From the NCBI GenBank assembly GCA_021299035.1, contig JAJTGD010000003.1, positions 1-64,000 on the forward strand: 64,000 nucleotides of DNA. The letters run 5' to 3'. Below the pieces are notes generated by a model, which worked only from the letters and a program-made list of their open reading frames with translations, did no database searches and was not told the origin of the DNA. This document shows positions 8,789-17,553 of the stretch, one piece after another. Positions within the stretch are counted from its first letter, which is position 1. Each line of letters begins with the position of its first letter. A program made the position numbers and the translations under genes. This DNA is from Oxalobacteraceae bacterium. Lineage in GTDB: Bacteria > Pseudomonadota > Gammaproteobacteria > Burkholderiales > Burkholderiaceae_D.

Positions 8789-9751
8789 GTGACCAGTGCC
8801 GACAAAGATATTGCCGGCTATCTGGCGCACCTGCAGACCCAACGCAAGCTGTCGGCGCATACGCTCGAGAATTACCGGCGCGATCTTGATCAGCTCGCCT
8901 TACTGGTCGCCGAAAACTTGTCTGGACGCCCGCTTGCCAAGCTGACGCAAGCTGATATTCGACGCTGTACCAGCCAGCTACATGCACGCGGTTTATCCCC
9001 TAGCTCGATTGCACGCAAGCTGTCGGCGTGGCGCGGCATGTTTGCCTGGTTAGCGCTGTACCAGACGGTGGTATCAAACCCAGTGGACGGCGTGCGCGCG
9101 CCCAAGCGAGTCAAGGCACTGCCCAAGGCGCTGGGCGTGGACGATGCAGTGCGGCTGGTGTCGTCTGCAGTGAGTGGTGATGAAACATCCGCCACCCGCG
9201 ATGCGTGCAGTAGGGCGATGTTTGAGCTGCTGTACTCAAGTGGCTTGCGCGTCGCCGAGTTGACCAGCCTGGACCTGAGGCATATGAAAACAGCTAGCTA
9301 TGAGTCGCTCAGCTGGCTTGATCTCGACGCGGGTGAATTGACGGTCACCGGAAAAGGTAGCAAACGCCGCAGTGTCCCGATTGGTAGCGCCGCCATCACC
9401 GCGCTGCGCGAATGGCTAGCCGCTCGGCCGCAGATCGTACGTACCGAACCTGAGGACGATGCGCATGCGCTGTTCTTGTCGGCACGTGGACACCGTATCT
9501 CGTCACGTGAGGTGCAGCGCCGAATCAAAGCGCATGCGCAGTCGCTTGGCATACCGGCTGATGTACACCCCCATGTATTGCGCCACTCGTTTGCCTCACA
9601 CTTGCTGCAGTCGTCGGGAGATCTGCGCGCGGTACAGGAAATGCTCGGGCATGCGTCAATTGCCTCGACACAGGTCTATACTTCGCTCGATTTCCAAAGA
9701 CTCGCGCAGGTGTATGACGCTGCGCACCCGCGCGCAAAAAAACAAAGCTGA
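8789..9751 (+). CDS. xerC: Tyrosine recombinase XerC
   Basis: Site-specific recombinase that, with XerD, resolves chromosome dimers at dif. The N-terminal SAM-like DNA-binding domain covers residues 5-95 and the catalytic domain follows. Catalytic residues are visible: Arg154 (SGLRVAEL), Lys189 (GKGSK), His262 and Arg265 (HPHVLRHSF), His288 (LGHAS) and Tyr297 (TQVYTSLD). The start is GTG at 8789 with AAGG 8 nt upstream. The 320 residues are slightly more than usual; about a dozen extra residues (165-177, MKTASYESLSW region) lie between the Arg and Lys motifs. Its place after dapF and DUF484 favours XerC over XerD. Confidence 0.92.
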   Translation: MTSADKDIAGYLAHLQTQRKLSAHTLENYRRDLDQLALLVAENLSGRPLAKLTQADIRRCTSQLHARGLSPSSIARKLSAWRGMFAWLALYQTVVSNPVDGVRAPKRVKALPKALGVDDAVRLVSSAVSGDETSATRDACSRAMFELLYSSGLRVAELTSLDLRHMKTASYESLSWLDLDAGELTVTGKGSKRRSVPIGSAAITALREWLAARPQIVRTEPEDDAHALFLSARGHRISSREVQRRIKAHAQSLGIPADVHPHVLRHSFASHLLQSSGDLRAVQEMLGHASIASTQVYTSLDFQRLAQVYDAAHPRAKKQS

Positions 9752-9783
9752 CGCGAATTTCTTCTTTTTTTGTTTGGAGCACC

Positions 9784-10857
9784 ATGGCACTGATCCCCGC
9801 CACCATCCTCACTGGCTTTCTTGGCGCAGGCAAAACAACGCTACTGAACCGTATCTTGCGCGAACCTCATGGCATGAAAATCGCTGTGATTGAGAATGAA
9901 TTTGGCGAAGAAAACATCGACAATGAAATTCTGGTTCAAGAGAGTAACGAGCAAATTGTCGAAATGAGTAACGGCTGTATCTGCTGCACGGTACGTGGAG
10001 ACCTGATCGCTGGCCTCGGGCAACTGGCGCAAAAGCGGCGCGACGGCGTACTGCAGTTTGACCGTGTCGTGATCGAGACTACCGGCCTGGCGAACCCGGG
10101 CCCGGTAGCGCAAACCTTCTTCATGGATGAAGACATTGGTCTGTCTTATTTACTCGATGGCGTCATCACTGTCGTGGACGCCAGCCACGCCATGGAACAA
10201 CTCGATCGCTTTGAAGAAGCCCAACGCCAGATTGGCTTTGCAGATCGCGTGTTGCTATCGAAGACTGACCTGTGCTCTGCGGAATCCGTCAGCGCACTGG
10301 AGACTCGACTCAAACGCATTAATCCACGCGCGCCGATCATGCGCTCCGATTTCGGCAAAGCGCCGATTGAAGAGATTCTCGATATTCGCGGCTTTAACCT
10401 GAACGAGAAACTCGAAATTGATCCGGATTTTCTAAAGGATGACGCACATGACCATGCTTGCGATGAGCATTGCGCGCATGATCATGATCACACGCATCAT
10501 CAACACGCGCATGACCACGCGCACGGCCATGATCATGGCCATGCCCATGGCGGGCATACCGACGATATCGCGGCCTTCGTGTTTCGTAGCGAACGGCCGT
10601 TTGATCCAGCCAAGCTGGAAGAGTTTATCGGTGGGTTGGTACAGGCTTTCGGACCGCGCATGCTGCGCTACAAAGGGGTACTGTGGATGAGCGGCGCGAC
10701 CCGCAAGGTGATCTTCCAGGGGGTGCACCAGACCATGGGTAGCGATCTTGGATCGCCTTGGGCAGCCGATGAGACACGCGGCAGCAAAATTGTCTTCATT
10801 GGGCAAAACCTGCCAAAAGAAGTGTTCACTCAGGGCTTAACGCAGTGTCTTGCCTGA
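9784..10857 (+). CDS. COG0523 (CobW/ZNG1-type) GTPase with His-rich metal loop
   Basis: A G3E-family P-loop GTPase that probably delivers metal, most likely zinc, to client proteins. Visible elements are the Walker A loop GFLGAGKTT (11-19), the metal-binding GCICC motif (Cys65, Cys67, Cys68), and the guanine-specificity motif SKTD (159-162). A strongly His/Asp-rich stretch at residues 219-261 separates the GTPase from the C-terminal CobW domain. Next downstream are a Zn-finger-less DksA and a TonB receptor, which fits metal homeostasis. GGAG lies 5 nt before the ATG. I found no clear Zur-box palindrome upstream. It is unlikely to serve cobalamin synthesis, since no cob genes are near. Confidence 0.88.
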   Translation: MALIPATILTGFLGAGKTTLLNRILREPHGMKIAVIENEFGEENIDNEILVQESNEQIVEMSNGCICCTVRGDLIAGLGQLAQKRRDGVLQFDRVVIETTGLANPGPVAQTFFMDEDIGLSYLLDGVITVVDASHAMEQLDRFEEAQRQIGFADRVLLSKTDLCSAESVSALETRLKRINPRAPIMRSDFGKAPIEEILDIRGFNLNEKLEIDPDFLKDDAHDHACDEHCAHDHDHTHHQHAHDHAHGHDHGHAHGGHTDDIAAFVFRSERPFDPAKLEEFIGGLVQAFGPRMLRYKGVLWMSGATRKVIFQGVHQTMGSDLGSPWAADETRGSKIVFIGQNLPKEVFTQGLTQCLA

Positions 10858-11091
10858 TTCTCGGTACAAGTTTGAAAACCTTTTTCCGTGTAGCCGAGAA
10901 TTCCCTGAATGAAACTGGCTGAAAATAGCCGAAAGCTTGTCGCGCGGGACAACAATGTGATTACAATAGCCGCCGATTTCGACCTGCCCCTCACGGAGAC
11001 ATGATGTGGGCCTCGAAACCAAAGCCCGAAAGCACTGTGCGCCAGCAATGCTGGCCACACGCCTCTGGGTAGAATTCACCGATTCGTAGCA

Positions 11092-11553
11092 ATGAAAGCA
11101 AGCGACGTGGCAACTACAACCAAGACATCAAAGTCGACTAATGGCGCCCTGCTCACCGAAGAAGACATTCTGAAAATGAGTGAGAAGGACTACATGAACC
11201 CTGCACAGCTCGCATTCTTCAAAGCCCGCTTGCAGCAGCTTGAACGTGATCTGTTAAAAAACGCTGACGAAACCACTGAGCATTTGCGCGAGACAGTGCT
11301 GGTGCCTGATCCTGCGGATCGCGCCACCATCGAAGAAGAGCATGCACTTGAACTTCGCACTCGCGACCGCGAGCGCAAGCTGCTCAAGAAAGTGCAGCAG
11401 TCGATCGCATCAATTGATTCAAGTGATTACGGCTGGTGCGAAGAAACCGGCGAGCCGATTGGCATCCCGCGTCTGCTTGCGCGTCCTACAGCGACGCTCT
11501 CGCTCGAGGCACAGCAGCGGCGCGAGCTGAAGCAGAAACTCTACGGCGACTAA
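11092..11553 (+). CDS. dksA: RNA polymerase-binding factor DksA, zinc-finger-less type
   Basis: Binds the RNA polymerase secondary channel and acts with ppGpp in stringent control. The coiled-coil tip carries the expected acidic pair in DPADRAT (Asp73, Asp76). In the region that forms the four-cysteine zinc finger in E. coli, only Cys116 remains; the other positions are Thr119, Ser137 and Ala140. The fold should therefore not depend on zinc, as in Pseudomonas DksA2. Single-cysteine DksA is common in Betaproteobacteria. It may keep DksA function under zinc limitation, which fits the adjacent metal GTPase. The first 20 residues are low complexity, so a GTG start at 11107 is also possible. Confidence 0.93.
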   Translation: MKASDVATTTKTSKSTNGALLTEEDILKMSEKDYMNPAQLAFFKARLQQLERDLLKNADETTEHLRETVLVPDPADRATIEEEHALELRTRDRERKLLKKVQQSIASIDSSDYGWCEETGEPIGIPRLLARPTATLSLEAQQRRELKQKLYGD

Positions 11554-11586
11554 ACGCCCACCGAAAAACCCTCGTTAGGATGGTTG

Positions 11587-11608
11587 GAGGCCCCTCGTTG
11601 GGGGCCTC
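11587..11608 (+). terminator. GC-rich hairpin after dksA, possible weak terminator
   Basis: Perfect 8-bp stem GAGGCCCC / GGGGCCTC with a 6-nt loop, 33 nt after the dksA stop. No T-run follows on the plus strand, so termination would be weak or would need Rho. Confidence 0.35.
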
Positions 11609-11715
11609 TGGCCGGTCGCCTCGAAGGTCTTCAGCGCCGCCACCTCGCCATTGTCTGGCGTTTTTGCGCTAGTATTGCGGCGCTTTCATTTTTGGCTCCG
11701 TTTGTACTCACGTCA

Positions 11716-12069
11716 ATGACTCACGCCGCTCCACGCCGATATCGTCAACGTGCCTTCATGGCCGCGTTGCTGGTACTCAGCCTGCTGCTGGCGCAGTGGC
11801 TTGGTCTGACGCACGCGATTGCGCACAGCGGCGTCGCCAGCGCACAAACCGCATCGACGTCTGGCTGGGAGCCGATCGAGCACACCCAATCAGCCGCTCA
11901 TTGCGCAGCGTTTGATGCTGCCACCCTTGGCGCCAGTCTGCATACCAGCGGCTTGGTCATCTTGCCGGTGGTTCGATGCAGCACTGCGGTCGAACTTCCT
12001 GTCCGTGGCGGCATCGCCCGCCTTACCACCCGCCACTTCAACTCGCGCGCACCTCCACACCAAGCCTGA
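11716..12069 (+). CDS. Hypothetical small membrane/exported protein upstream of TonB receptor
   Basis: A 117-residue protein with one strong hydrophobic segment (about residues 14-32, ALLVLSLLLAQWLGL) that could be a signal anchor or cleavable signal. HAIAHSG follows, and later a Cys/His-bearing stretch (AAHCAAFDAAT) that might bind metal. Genes of this size and look are common immediately upstream of TonB-dependent receptors in Burkholderiales, but I cannot name the family with confidence. The ATG at 11716 is chosen because the hydrophobic segment then sits at the N-terminus; the frame is open back to 11584. It precedes the receptor gene by 67 bp and is probably co-transcribed. Confidence 0.6.
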   Translation: MTHAAPRRYRQRAFMAALLVLSLLLAQWLGLTHAIAHSGVASAQTASTSGWEPIEHTQSAAHCAAFDAATLGASLHTSGLVILPVVRCSTAVELPVRGGIARLTTRHFNSRAPPHQA

Positions 12070-12136
12070 TATCGCACATCAGGCGCCGCTCGGCATTGAC
12101 CGACCGCGGCGGATATTGTTTTTCGTGGAGATGATC

Positions 12137-14125
12137 ATGAGCTTTCGACGCTCGATTCTGGCGCACGCTGTGTCGTGCGCACTCGCTGGCCTCAGCATGG
12201 CCAGCTATGCACAACAAGCAGATAAATCCCTGGCGCCGGTCGTTGTTACCGCCGATCCATTTGGCTCGCAAGAGCAAGCCACCATTCTTTCGCCGGCGCG
12301 CGTACTGTCAGGCGACAACCTGCGCGACAAAATCGGTGGCTCGCTCGGCGAGACTTTGATGCAAGAGCCGGGCATTCATTCATCCGGTTTCAGCACGGGC
12401 TCATCGCGACCGGTTATTCGCGGGCTGGAAGGTCCACGCGTAAAAATTCTGCAAAACGGTATGAGCAATGGTGATCTGTCGGCAATCTCAAACGATCACG
12501 CAGTCGGCGCCAGCTCACTCAGTGCGCAGCAAATTGAAATTCTGCGCGGCCCTGCCACCTTACTCTACGGCTCGGGCGCCATTGGTGGGGCAATCAATAT
12601 TGTGAATGGCCGCATCCCCACACGCTTGGAAGAACGTCCGACCGGCGAAGCCGAGCTGAGAGCAAGCAGTGTTGATAGCGCTAGCTCGTTTGCATTCACC
12701 GCTGATAGAGCCGCCGGCAATATTGGTTTGCATATTGACGGCAACATGCTGCGCGCAGGTGACTACCGCATTCCGGTCAATAGCAGCACTGCGGGCGATG
12801 GTGATACTGGTCGCCTCACTTACTCCGGCAATCGCGAAAACAATCTTGGCGTGGGCGCTTCGATGATTCAATCCTGGGGCTATGTCGGCGCATCAGTCTC
12901 ACAGATTGACAAGTTATACGGGATTCGCGGACGTGATGAATCCTCGAAAATTGATCTTTTGCAGACTCGATTTGATATTGACAGCTTGATCCGCTCACCA
13001 TTCGAGGGTTTTGATGCACTAAGAATCAAACTCGGGCAGAGTGACTACCGTCACACTGAGCTAGATAGCGGTGTTGATCCTCATGTCAAGTTCACCAATC
13101 GCTCTCTCGAGTCTCGCATCGAGCTATCGCATCAAGCTGTCGCCGGTTGGCGCGGCCGCTTAGGTGTGCAGACCGATGGCTCTACGGTGCAGGCATTGAA
13201 TCTTGAAGATCCCAATGAGTCGACGGTTCCTCGCACCCGATCCAACTCGACGGCGGCGTTCATCGTGGAAGAAACCGATATCGGTGATGTGCGGCTGAAT
13301 GCCGGCGCACGTATCGAACAAGTCGGTAGACGTCCAACCGGCACTACTAATCGCAACTTCACCTTGGGCTCGGCGTCATTCGGTGCTTTGTGGAGCTTCA
13401 TACCGGGCTACGCCCTAGGTAGCACCCTGTCGCTCGCGCAACGCGCACCAACGACTGAAGAACTTTATTCCGGTGGTGCGCACCATCCGACGGAAACATT
13501 CGACGTTGGCAGCTCAAGCCTTAAAAAAGAAACCTCACAGAATATCGACCTGTCGCTGCAGAAAACCGAAGACAGGCTGCGCTGGAAGGGCAATCTATTC
13601 CAAAACAAGGTTGGTCAGTTTGTTTACGGCAAATTGGAAGATATTCCTCAAGGTGGTATGGATGTGACCCGTACCTTTACCCAAGGCGACGCAACCATTC
13701 GTGGCTATGAGCTTGACGCCAGCTACAACTTGTATGAACACGGCTGGTTCGGTCGTGCGTTCGCCGATGACTCGCGCGGCACCCTAGATAATCAGGGCCA
13801 TCTTCCGTTGCAGCCTGTGAGACGCGTGGGCGCGACCGTCGGCTACCAAGACGCGAGCTGGCGATCATCGTTATCCGTTCTTCAAGCAAGCGCCCAGAAC
13901 CGTATTGCAAGCGCGGACGTGTCGAATGAAACTGCCACCCGCGGCTATACGCGCGTCGATGCCAATATCTCGTGGCGGCAGCGCATAGGCGAGAACGAAC
14001 TCACGTGGTTCGCCAGCGCCCGCAACTTGTTGAACGAAGAGATTCGCCTATCAACATCTCTCTTGAAGGACTATGTTCCTCAGCCAGGTCGGAACTTCAT
14101 CGTCGGGGTGCGCGCGCGTTTCTAG
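12137..14125 (+). CDS. TonB-dependent outer-membrane receptor, ZnuD-like
   Basis: Outer-membrane gated channel using TonB energy. It has a signal peptide (1-25, ending SMASYAQQ), a TonB-box-like region near VVVTADPF, a plug with SRPVIRGLEGPRVKILQNG, LYGSGAIGG and VNGRIP, then a beta barrel ending in FIVGVRARF. The plug resembles zinc receptors of the ZnuD type, and the His-rich GTPase upstream supports a metal substrate; iron complexes cannot be excluded. The second of two in-frame ATGs (12131, 12137) is chosen because GGAG then lies 6 nt upstream. The 662-residue length is normal. A large inverted repeat follows the stop. Confidence 0.88.
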   Translation: MSFRRSILAHAVSCALAGLSMASYAQQADKSLAPVVVTADPFGSQEQATILSPARVLSGDNLRDKIGGSLGETLMQEPGIHSSGFSTGSSRPVIRGLEGPRVKILQNGMSNGDLSAISNDHAVGASSLSAQQIEILRGPATLLYGSGAIGGAINIVNGRIPTRLEERPTGEAELRASSVDSASSFAFTADRAAGNIGLHIDGNMLRAGDYRIPVNSSTAGDGDTGRLTYSGNRENNLGVGASMIQSWGYVGASVSQIDKLYGIRGRDESSKIDLLQTRFDIDSLIRSPFEGFDALRIKLGQSDYRHTELDSGVDPHVKFTNRSLESRIELSHQAVAGWRGRLGVQTDGSTVQALNLEDPNESTVPRTRSNSTAAFIVEETDIGDVRLNAGARIEQVGRRPTGTTNRNFTLGSASFGALWSFIPGYALGSTLSLAQRAPTTEELYSGGAHHPTETFDVGSSSLKKETSQNIDLSLQKTEDRLRWKGNLFQNKVGQFVYGKLEDIPQGGMDVTRTFTQGDATIRGYELDASYNLYEHGWFGRAFADDSRGTLDNQGHLPLQPVRRVGATVGYQDASWRSSLSVLQASAQNRIASADVSNETATRGYTRVDANISWRQRIGENELTWFASARNLLNEEIRLSTSLLKDYVPQPGRNFIVGVRARF

Positions 14126-14137
14126 CACGCGCAAGTA

Positions 14138-14196
14138 TGCGATGGCCGGATTGTTGGTGGGATGCCACTGGTGTTTGGGTAATCCGGCCCATCGCA
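14138..14196 (+). repeat. Large inverted repeat (hairpin) after the TonB receptor gene
   Basis: Arm 14138-14152 pairs with arm 14181-14196 over 15 bp with one bulged base. The 28-nt loop contains a smaller GTGG/CCAC hairpin. No T-run follows. It may act as a Rho-type or mRNA-stabilising structure, or be a small palindromic repeat element. Confidence 0.6.
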
Positions 14197-14234
14197 TTAC
14201 TCTCTAGCGCATCCGAACCAATGACAATGCGCTC

Positions 14235-15388
14235 GTGAAACTCCGCGATTTGTTCAGCAAGCAGGCTCCCGACTCCATCAAAAATGTGCGTTCAACTAGC
14301 CAGACCACCCTGGCTGAGAGAGAAGCGACCACGCGCAAGATTGATGCAATCGAGTCCGAAATAACGGCAGAGATAGGTCCCTTTAGCGATACCGGTACGT
14401 ATGGCGAGAGCATCGCCGAGCGCGACCTCATGATCGGCAATAGTGTCGAGCAACGCATTCATGAAGCCAGTATTTTGTATGCGAATCGACAGTCCCATGC
14501 AGCTGCATCGATCTTGCTGGAAGCGGTCGCCGAAGTTCGTGATGATCCCGCTGAGCCTATCGCATGGCAACTGCTCCTTGAGCTTGCCGGTTTCGATCAG
14601 GACAAAGCCCACTTCGAGGCGCTGGCCCTGCGCTACGCCGAACGCTTCGAAACCTCGCCACCACAATGGCGCACCCACCATCAAGCTCACTCTGCTCCAA
14701 ATTCGTCGACCCCGCTGTTGGCTTTCCGCGGCAAGCTACTGGGAAGCTCGACACCTGCGCTGGCACAGCTTGCGCAGGCTGCAACATCGCATTCGCAACT
14801 AACGCTTGATCTATGCAGCATCACCGAGCTTGATATCGCCGGTTGTAGCGAAATGCTAGCGCTGCTTTCGCGCTGGCAGCAGGAGGGAAAGGGTATCCGT
14901 GTCGCGTACTCGGCGACTTTGATTGACTTATTACGCGCAGAAATCCAGCAAGGCCGACGCGATGCGCATGATGCCGCATGGCGACTACTGATCGAGCTAC
15001 TGCGAGTAAGTGGCGACGAGATCAGCTACGAAGCTGCCTGCGTGGCCTACTGCCTGACCTACGAGTTATCGCCCCCGCATCGATGGGCTTGGCGATGCAT
15101 CACGTTGCGACGGTCTCCGATCTGATGCTGCCGGAGCAAATCCGCTACCCAGTGGATGCGTTACTGGAATCACTACGAACAGGCGCCAAACAACTTGACC
15201 ATATCGTGCTCAACTGTCGACAGTTGCGTCTGATTGAGTTCAACGCCGCTGCGCCGCTACTGGCGGGCGTCACAGATCTGGCGCGGGGCAAAACGGTAGA
15301 ATGGCGTGATATGCCTCGTCTGGCATCGACACTGCTGCAACTGATCAGTGGCGAAGGCAAGCTGAACATAAGTCACCGTCTGCCCTGA
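14235..15388 (+). pseudogene. STAS-domain-like protein gene with -1 frameshift
   Basis: Two overlapping frames look like one gene. Frame one (14235-15125) gives an N-terminal half with VEQRIHEASILYANRQ, a STAS-like segment (LTLDLCSITELDIAGCSEMLALL) and then YELSPP, after which it becomes non-sensical. Frame two contains the matching C-terminus (ASMGLAMHHVATVSD to the stop at 15388), with a second STAS-like segment (LDHIVLNCRQLRLIEFNAAAPLL). The switch falls on a run of five C at 15072-15076; adding one C restores a continuous frame of about 384 codons. A gene of this type commonly precedes hslV in Burkholderiales. The cause may be a real mutation or a sequencing error. Function is unknown; STAS domains suggest regulation by protein interaction. 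Confidence 0.72.
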
Positions 15389-15419
15389 CCGCGCTAGCGG
15401 TTCTACCTCAAAGAAACAC

Positions 15420-15956
15420 ATGGAACAATTTCACGGCACCACTATTCTTTCGGTTCGTCGCGGTGCGCAAGTCGCGCTCGGCGGTGATGGTCAAGTCACC
15501 TTGGGTAATGTGGTGATGAAGGGCTCGGCACGTAAGGTGCGCAAACTGTTTCACGGCAAAGTGCTGGCCGGTTTCGCTGGCGGTACCGCCGATGCGTTCA
15601 CGCTGCTGGAACGCTTCGAATCCAAACTCGAGGCACACCAGGGCAACCTGCTACGCGCCTCGGTCGAACTAGCCAAAGACTGGCGCACCGACCGTATGCT
15701 GCGTCGACTGGAAGCCATGCTGCTGGTGGCCGACCGTGAGGCAACCCTGATCATCACCGGTAACGGTGATGTACTGGAGCCCGAGAAAGGGGTCGGTGCG
15801 ATTGGGTCGGGTGGCAGCTACGCCCAGGCCGCAGCGCTGGCGCTGTTCGAAAATACCGATCTTGCCCCAGCGGACGTGGTGAAAAAATCACTCGGCATCG
15901 CAGGCGAGCTTTGCATCTACACCAACCTGTCGCTGACCATCGAGACGCTGGACTGA
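15420..15956 (+). CDS. hslV: ATP-dependent protease HslV (ClpQ), peptidase subunit
   Basis: Threonine protease forming the double hexameric core of HslVU, which degrades misfolded cytosolic proteins. The N-terminus [14 protein letters not shown] is diagnostic: maturation exposes the catalytic Thr at residue 7. [10 protein letters not shown] and the C-terminal YTNLS region are conserved. The 178-residue length is normal. hslU begins 5 bp after the stop, so the two are translationally coupled. It follows the frameshifted STAS gene by 31 bp. Confidence 0.96.
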   Translation: MEQFHGTTILSVRRGAQVALGGDGQVTLGNVVMKGSARKVRKLFHGKVLAGFAGGTADAFTLLERFESKLEAHQGNLLRASVELAKDWRTDRMLRRLEAMLLVADREATLIITGNGDVLEPEKGVGAIGSGGSYAQAAALALFENTDLAPADVVKKSLGIAGELCIYTNLSLTIETLD

Positions 15957-15961
15957 TACCG

Positions 15962-17290
15962 ATGAATCTGACCCCACAAGAAATCGTCACCGAGCTCGAC
16001 AAACATGTCGTCGGACAAGCCAAGGCCAAGCGCGCGGTCGCTATCGCACTACGTAATCGCTGGCGTCGGCAGCAAGTACCCGACCCGCTAAGGCATGAGA
16101 TCACACCGAAAAATATCCTGATGATCGGGCCGACTGGTGTTGGCAAAACCGAGATCGCACGACGACTCGCCCGACTCGCAGATGCGCCTTTCATCAAAAT
16201 CGAAGCCACCAAATTCACCGAGGTGGGTTATGTCGGCCGCGATGTCGACAGCATCATTCGCGACTTGGTTGAGATCGGTATCAAGCAAAGCCGTGAGCAG
16301 GCGATGCGTGGTGTTCGCCAAAATGCGCAGGATGCTGCTGAAGAACGCATCCTCGACGCGCTGCTGCCACCCGCGCGTGATTTTGGGTTTGGTCAGACAG
16401 AAGACAAAAATGCCAGCAGTACGCGGCAAACCTTTCGTAAACGTCTGCGTGAAGGCGCACTGGACGACAAAGAGATCGAGATTGAGGTCGCTGAGCCACG
16501 CGCCACCATGGAGATCATGGCGCCGCCAGGCATGGAAGAAATGACCGAGCAGATCAAGTCGATGTTCTCAGGCTTGGGCGCTGGCCGTACCAAATCGCGC
16601 AAGCTAAAAATCGCCGAAGCTATGCGACTGCTGCTGGATGAAGAAGCGGCGCGCATGGTCAATGAAGATGAACTGAAGCAGCGTGCCATCACTAATGTCG
16701 AGCAGAACGGGATCGTATTTTTAGACGAGATCGATAAGATCGCATCACGCGCCAATGCCCAAGGTGCCGATGTCTCGCGCGCCGGCGTGCAGCGTGACCT
16801 GCTGCCATTGGTGGAAGGCACCACCGTCAACACCAAGTACGGCATGGTGAAGACGGATCACATCTTGTTCATTGCTTCTGGTGCGTTCCATTTAGCGAAG
16901 CCCTCAGACCTGATCCCGGAGTTACAAGGGCGCTTCCCGATTCGAGTGGAGTTGGAGTCGCTCTCCATCGCGGACTTCGAACGTATTCTGACCGCCACCG
17001 ATGCCTGCCTGACCCGTCAGTATCAGGCGCTCCTTGCCACCGAAAACCTGAACATCCAGTTCAAGCCCGATGGTATTCGTCGGCTCGCAGAAATCGCCTA
17101 TTCGGTGAATGAAAAAACCGAAAATATTGGCGCACGCCGGCTCTACACTGTGATGGAAAAACTGCTTGAGGAGATTTCGTTCGCTGCAGGTACTCAACCC
17201 ACCGATGAAATCGCCATCGACGCCGCTTATGTCGACGCCAAGCTTGGTGAGCTAGCCACCAATGAAGATCTGTCGCGTTATGTGCTCTGA
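15962..17290 (+). CDS. hslU: HslU (ClpY) unfoldase ATPase
   Basis: AAA+ hexamer that unfolds substrates and feeds them to HslV. Walker A is GPTGVGKT at 56-63, the pore loop GYVGRD at 89-94, and Walker [10 protein letters not shown] follows later. The I-domain insertion lies between them, and LSRYVL is the expected C-terminal tail that docks into HslV. The ATG at 15962 (MNLTPQEIV) matches the family start. Its 442 residues are typical. Confidence 0.97.
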   Translation: MNLTPQEIVTELDKHVVGQAKAKRAVAIALRNRWRRQQVPDPLRHEITPKNILMIGPTGVGKTEIARRLARLADAPFIKIEATKFTEVGYVGRDVDSIIRDLVEIGIKQSREQAMRGVRQNAQDAAEERILDALLPPARDFGFGQTEDKNASSTRQTFRKRLREGALDDKEIEIEVAEPRATMEIMAPPGMEEMTEQIKSMFSGLGAGRTKSRKLKIAEAMRLLLDEEAARMVNEDELKQRAITNVEQNGIVFLDEIDKIASRANAQGADVSRAGVQRDLLPLVEGTTVNTKYGMVKTDHILFIASGAFHLAKPSDLIPELQGRFPIRVELESLSIADFERILTATDACLTRQYQALLATENLNIQFKPDGIRRLAEIAYSVNEKTENIGARRLYTVMEKLLEEISFAAGTQPTDEIAIDAAYVDAKLGELATNEDLSRYVL

Positions 17291-17321
17291 AGCGAGCGAC
17301 TGAATAGCGCAACCGCACACG

Positions 17322-17525
17322 ATGGCACGCAAATCAGTCAGCAATCGTCAGAAGCTATCGTTTCGAATCGAGCCATCGCAGCGCGCGTTAAAGCCTCGTA
17401 ATCCAGTCGCTGTCGCCGCCAAGCAGCGCGCTGCCGGACCCCACCGCAAAACCAACGCCGCCAATCGGCAGGCAAAAAAGCGTGATCTGATTCGTCTGCT
17501 GCGACTGAACGGTAAAGGCGAGTAA
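17322..17525 (+). CDS. Small basic hypothetical protein
   Basis: A 67-residue, highly basic protein (many Arg/Lys, no acidic cluster until the final Glu) with the core RALKPRNPVAVAAKQRAAGPHRKT. It starts 31 bp after hslU and converges with gpsA. The pattern RNPVAxAAxxRxAGxHRKT looks like a short conserved Burkholderiales family, but I cannot name one. The composition suggests nucleic-acid binding; this is inference only. Confidence 0.55.
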   Translation: MARKSVSNRQKLSFRIEPSQRALKPRNPVAVAAKQRAAGPHRKTNAANRQAKKRDLIRLLRLNGKGE

Positions 17526-17553
17526 TCGGTAGGCCTGCTGCCGGGTAATGCGC

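Noticed and set aside
10432-10806. Minus-strand Met/Val-rich open frame opposite the His-rich loop
   Set aside because: It results from reading CAT-rich (His) codons in reverse as ATG; no independent coding signal.
10857-10901. Inverted repeat ATTCTCGG/CCGAGAAT after the COG0523 GTPase gene as a terminator
   Set aside because: The 29-nt loop contains the only T-run and none follows the stem, so it does not look like an intrinsic terminator.
10860-11091. Zur box upstream of dksA
   Set aside because: No convincing palindrome of the GTTATA-type could be found by eye; only scattered AT-rich bases.
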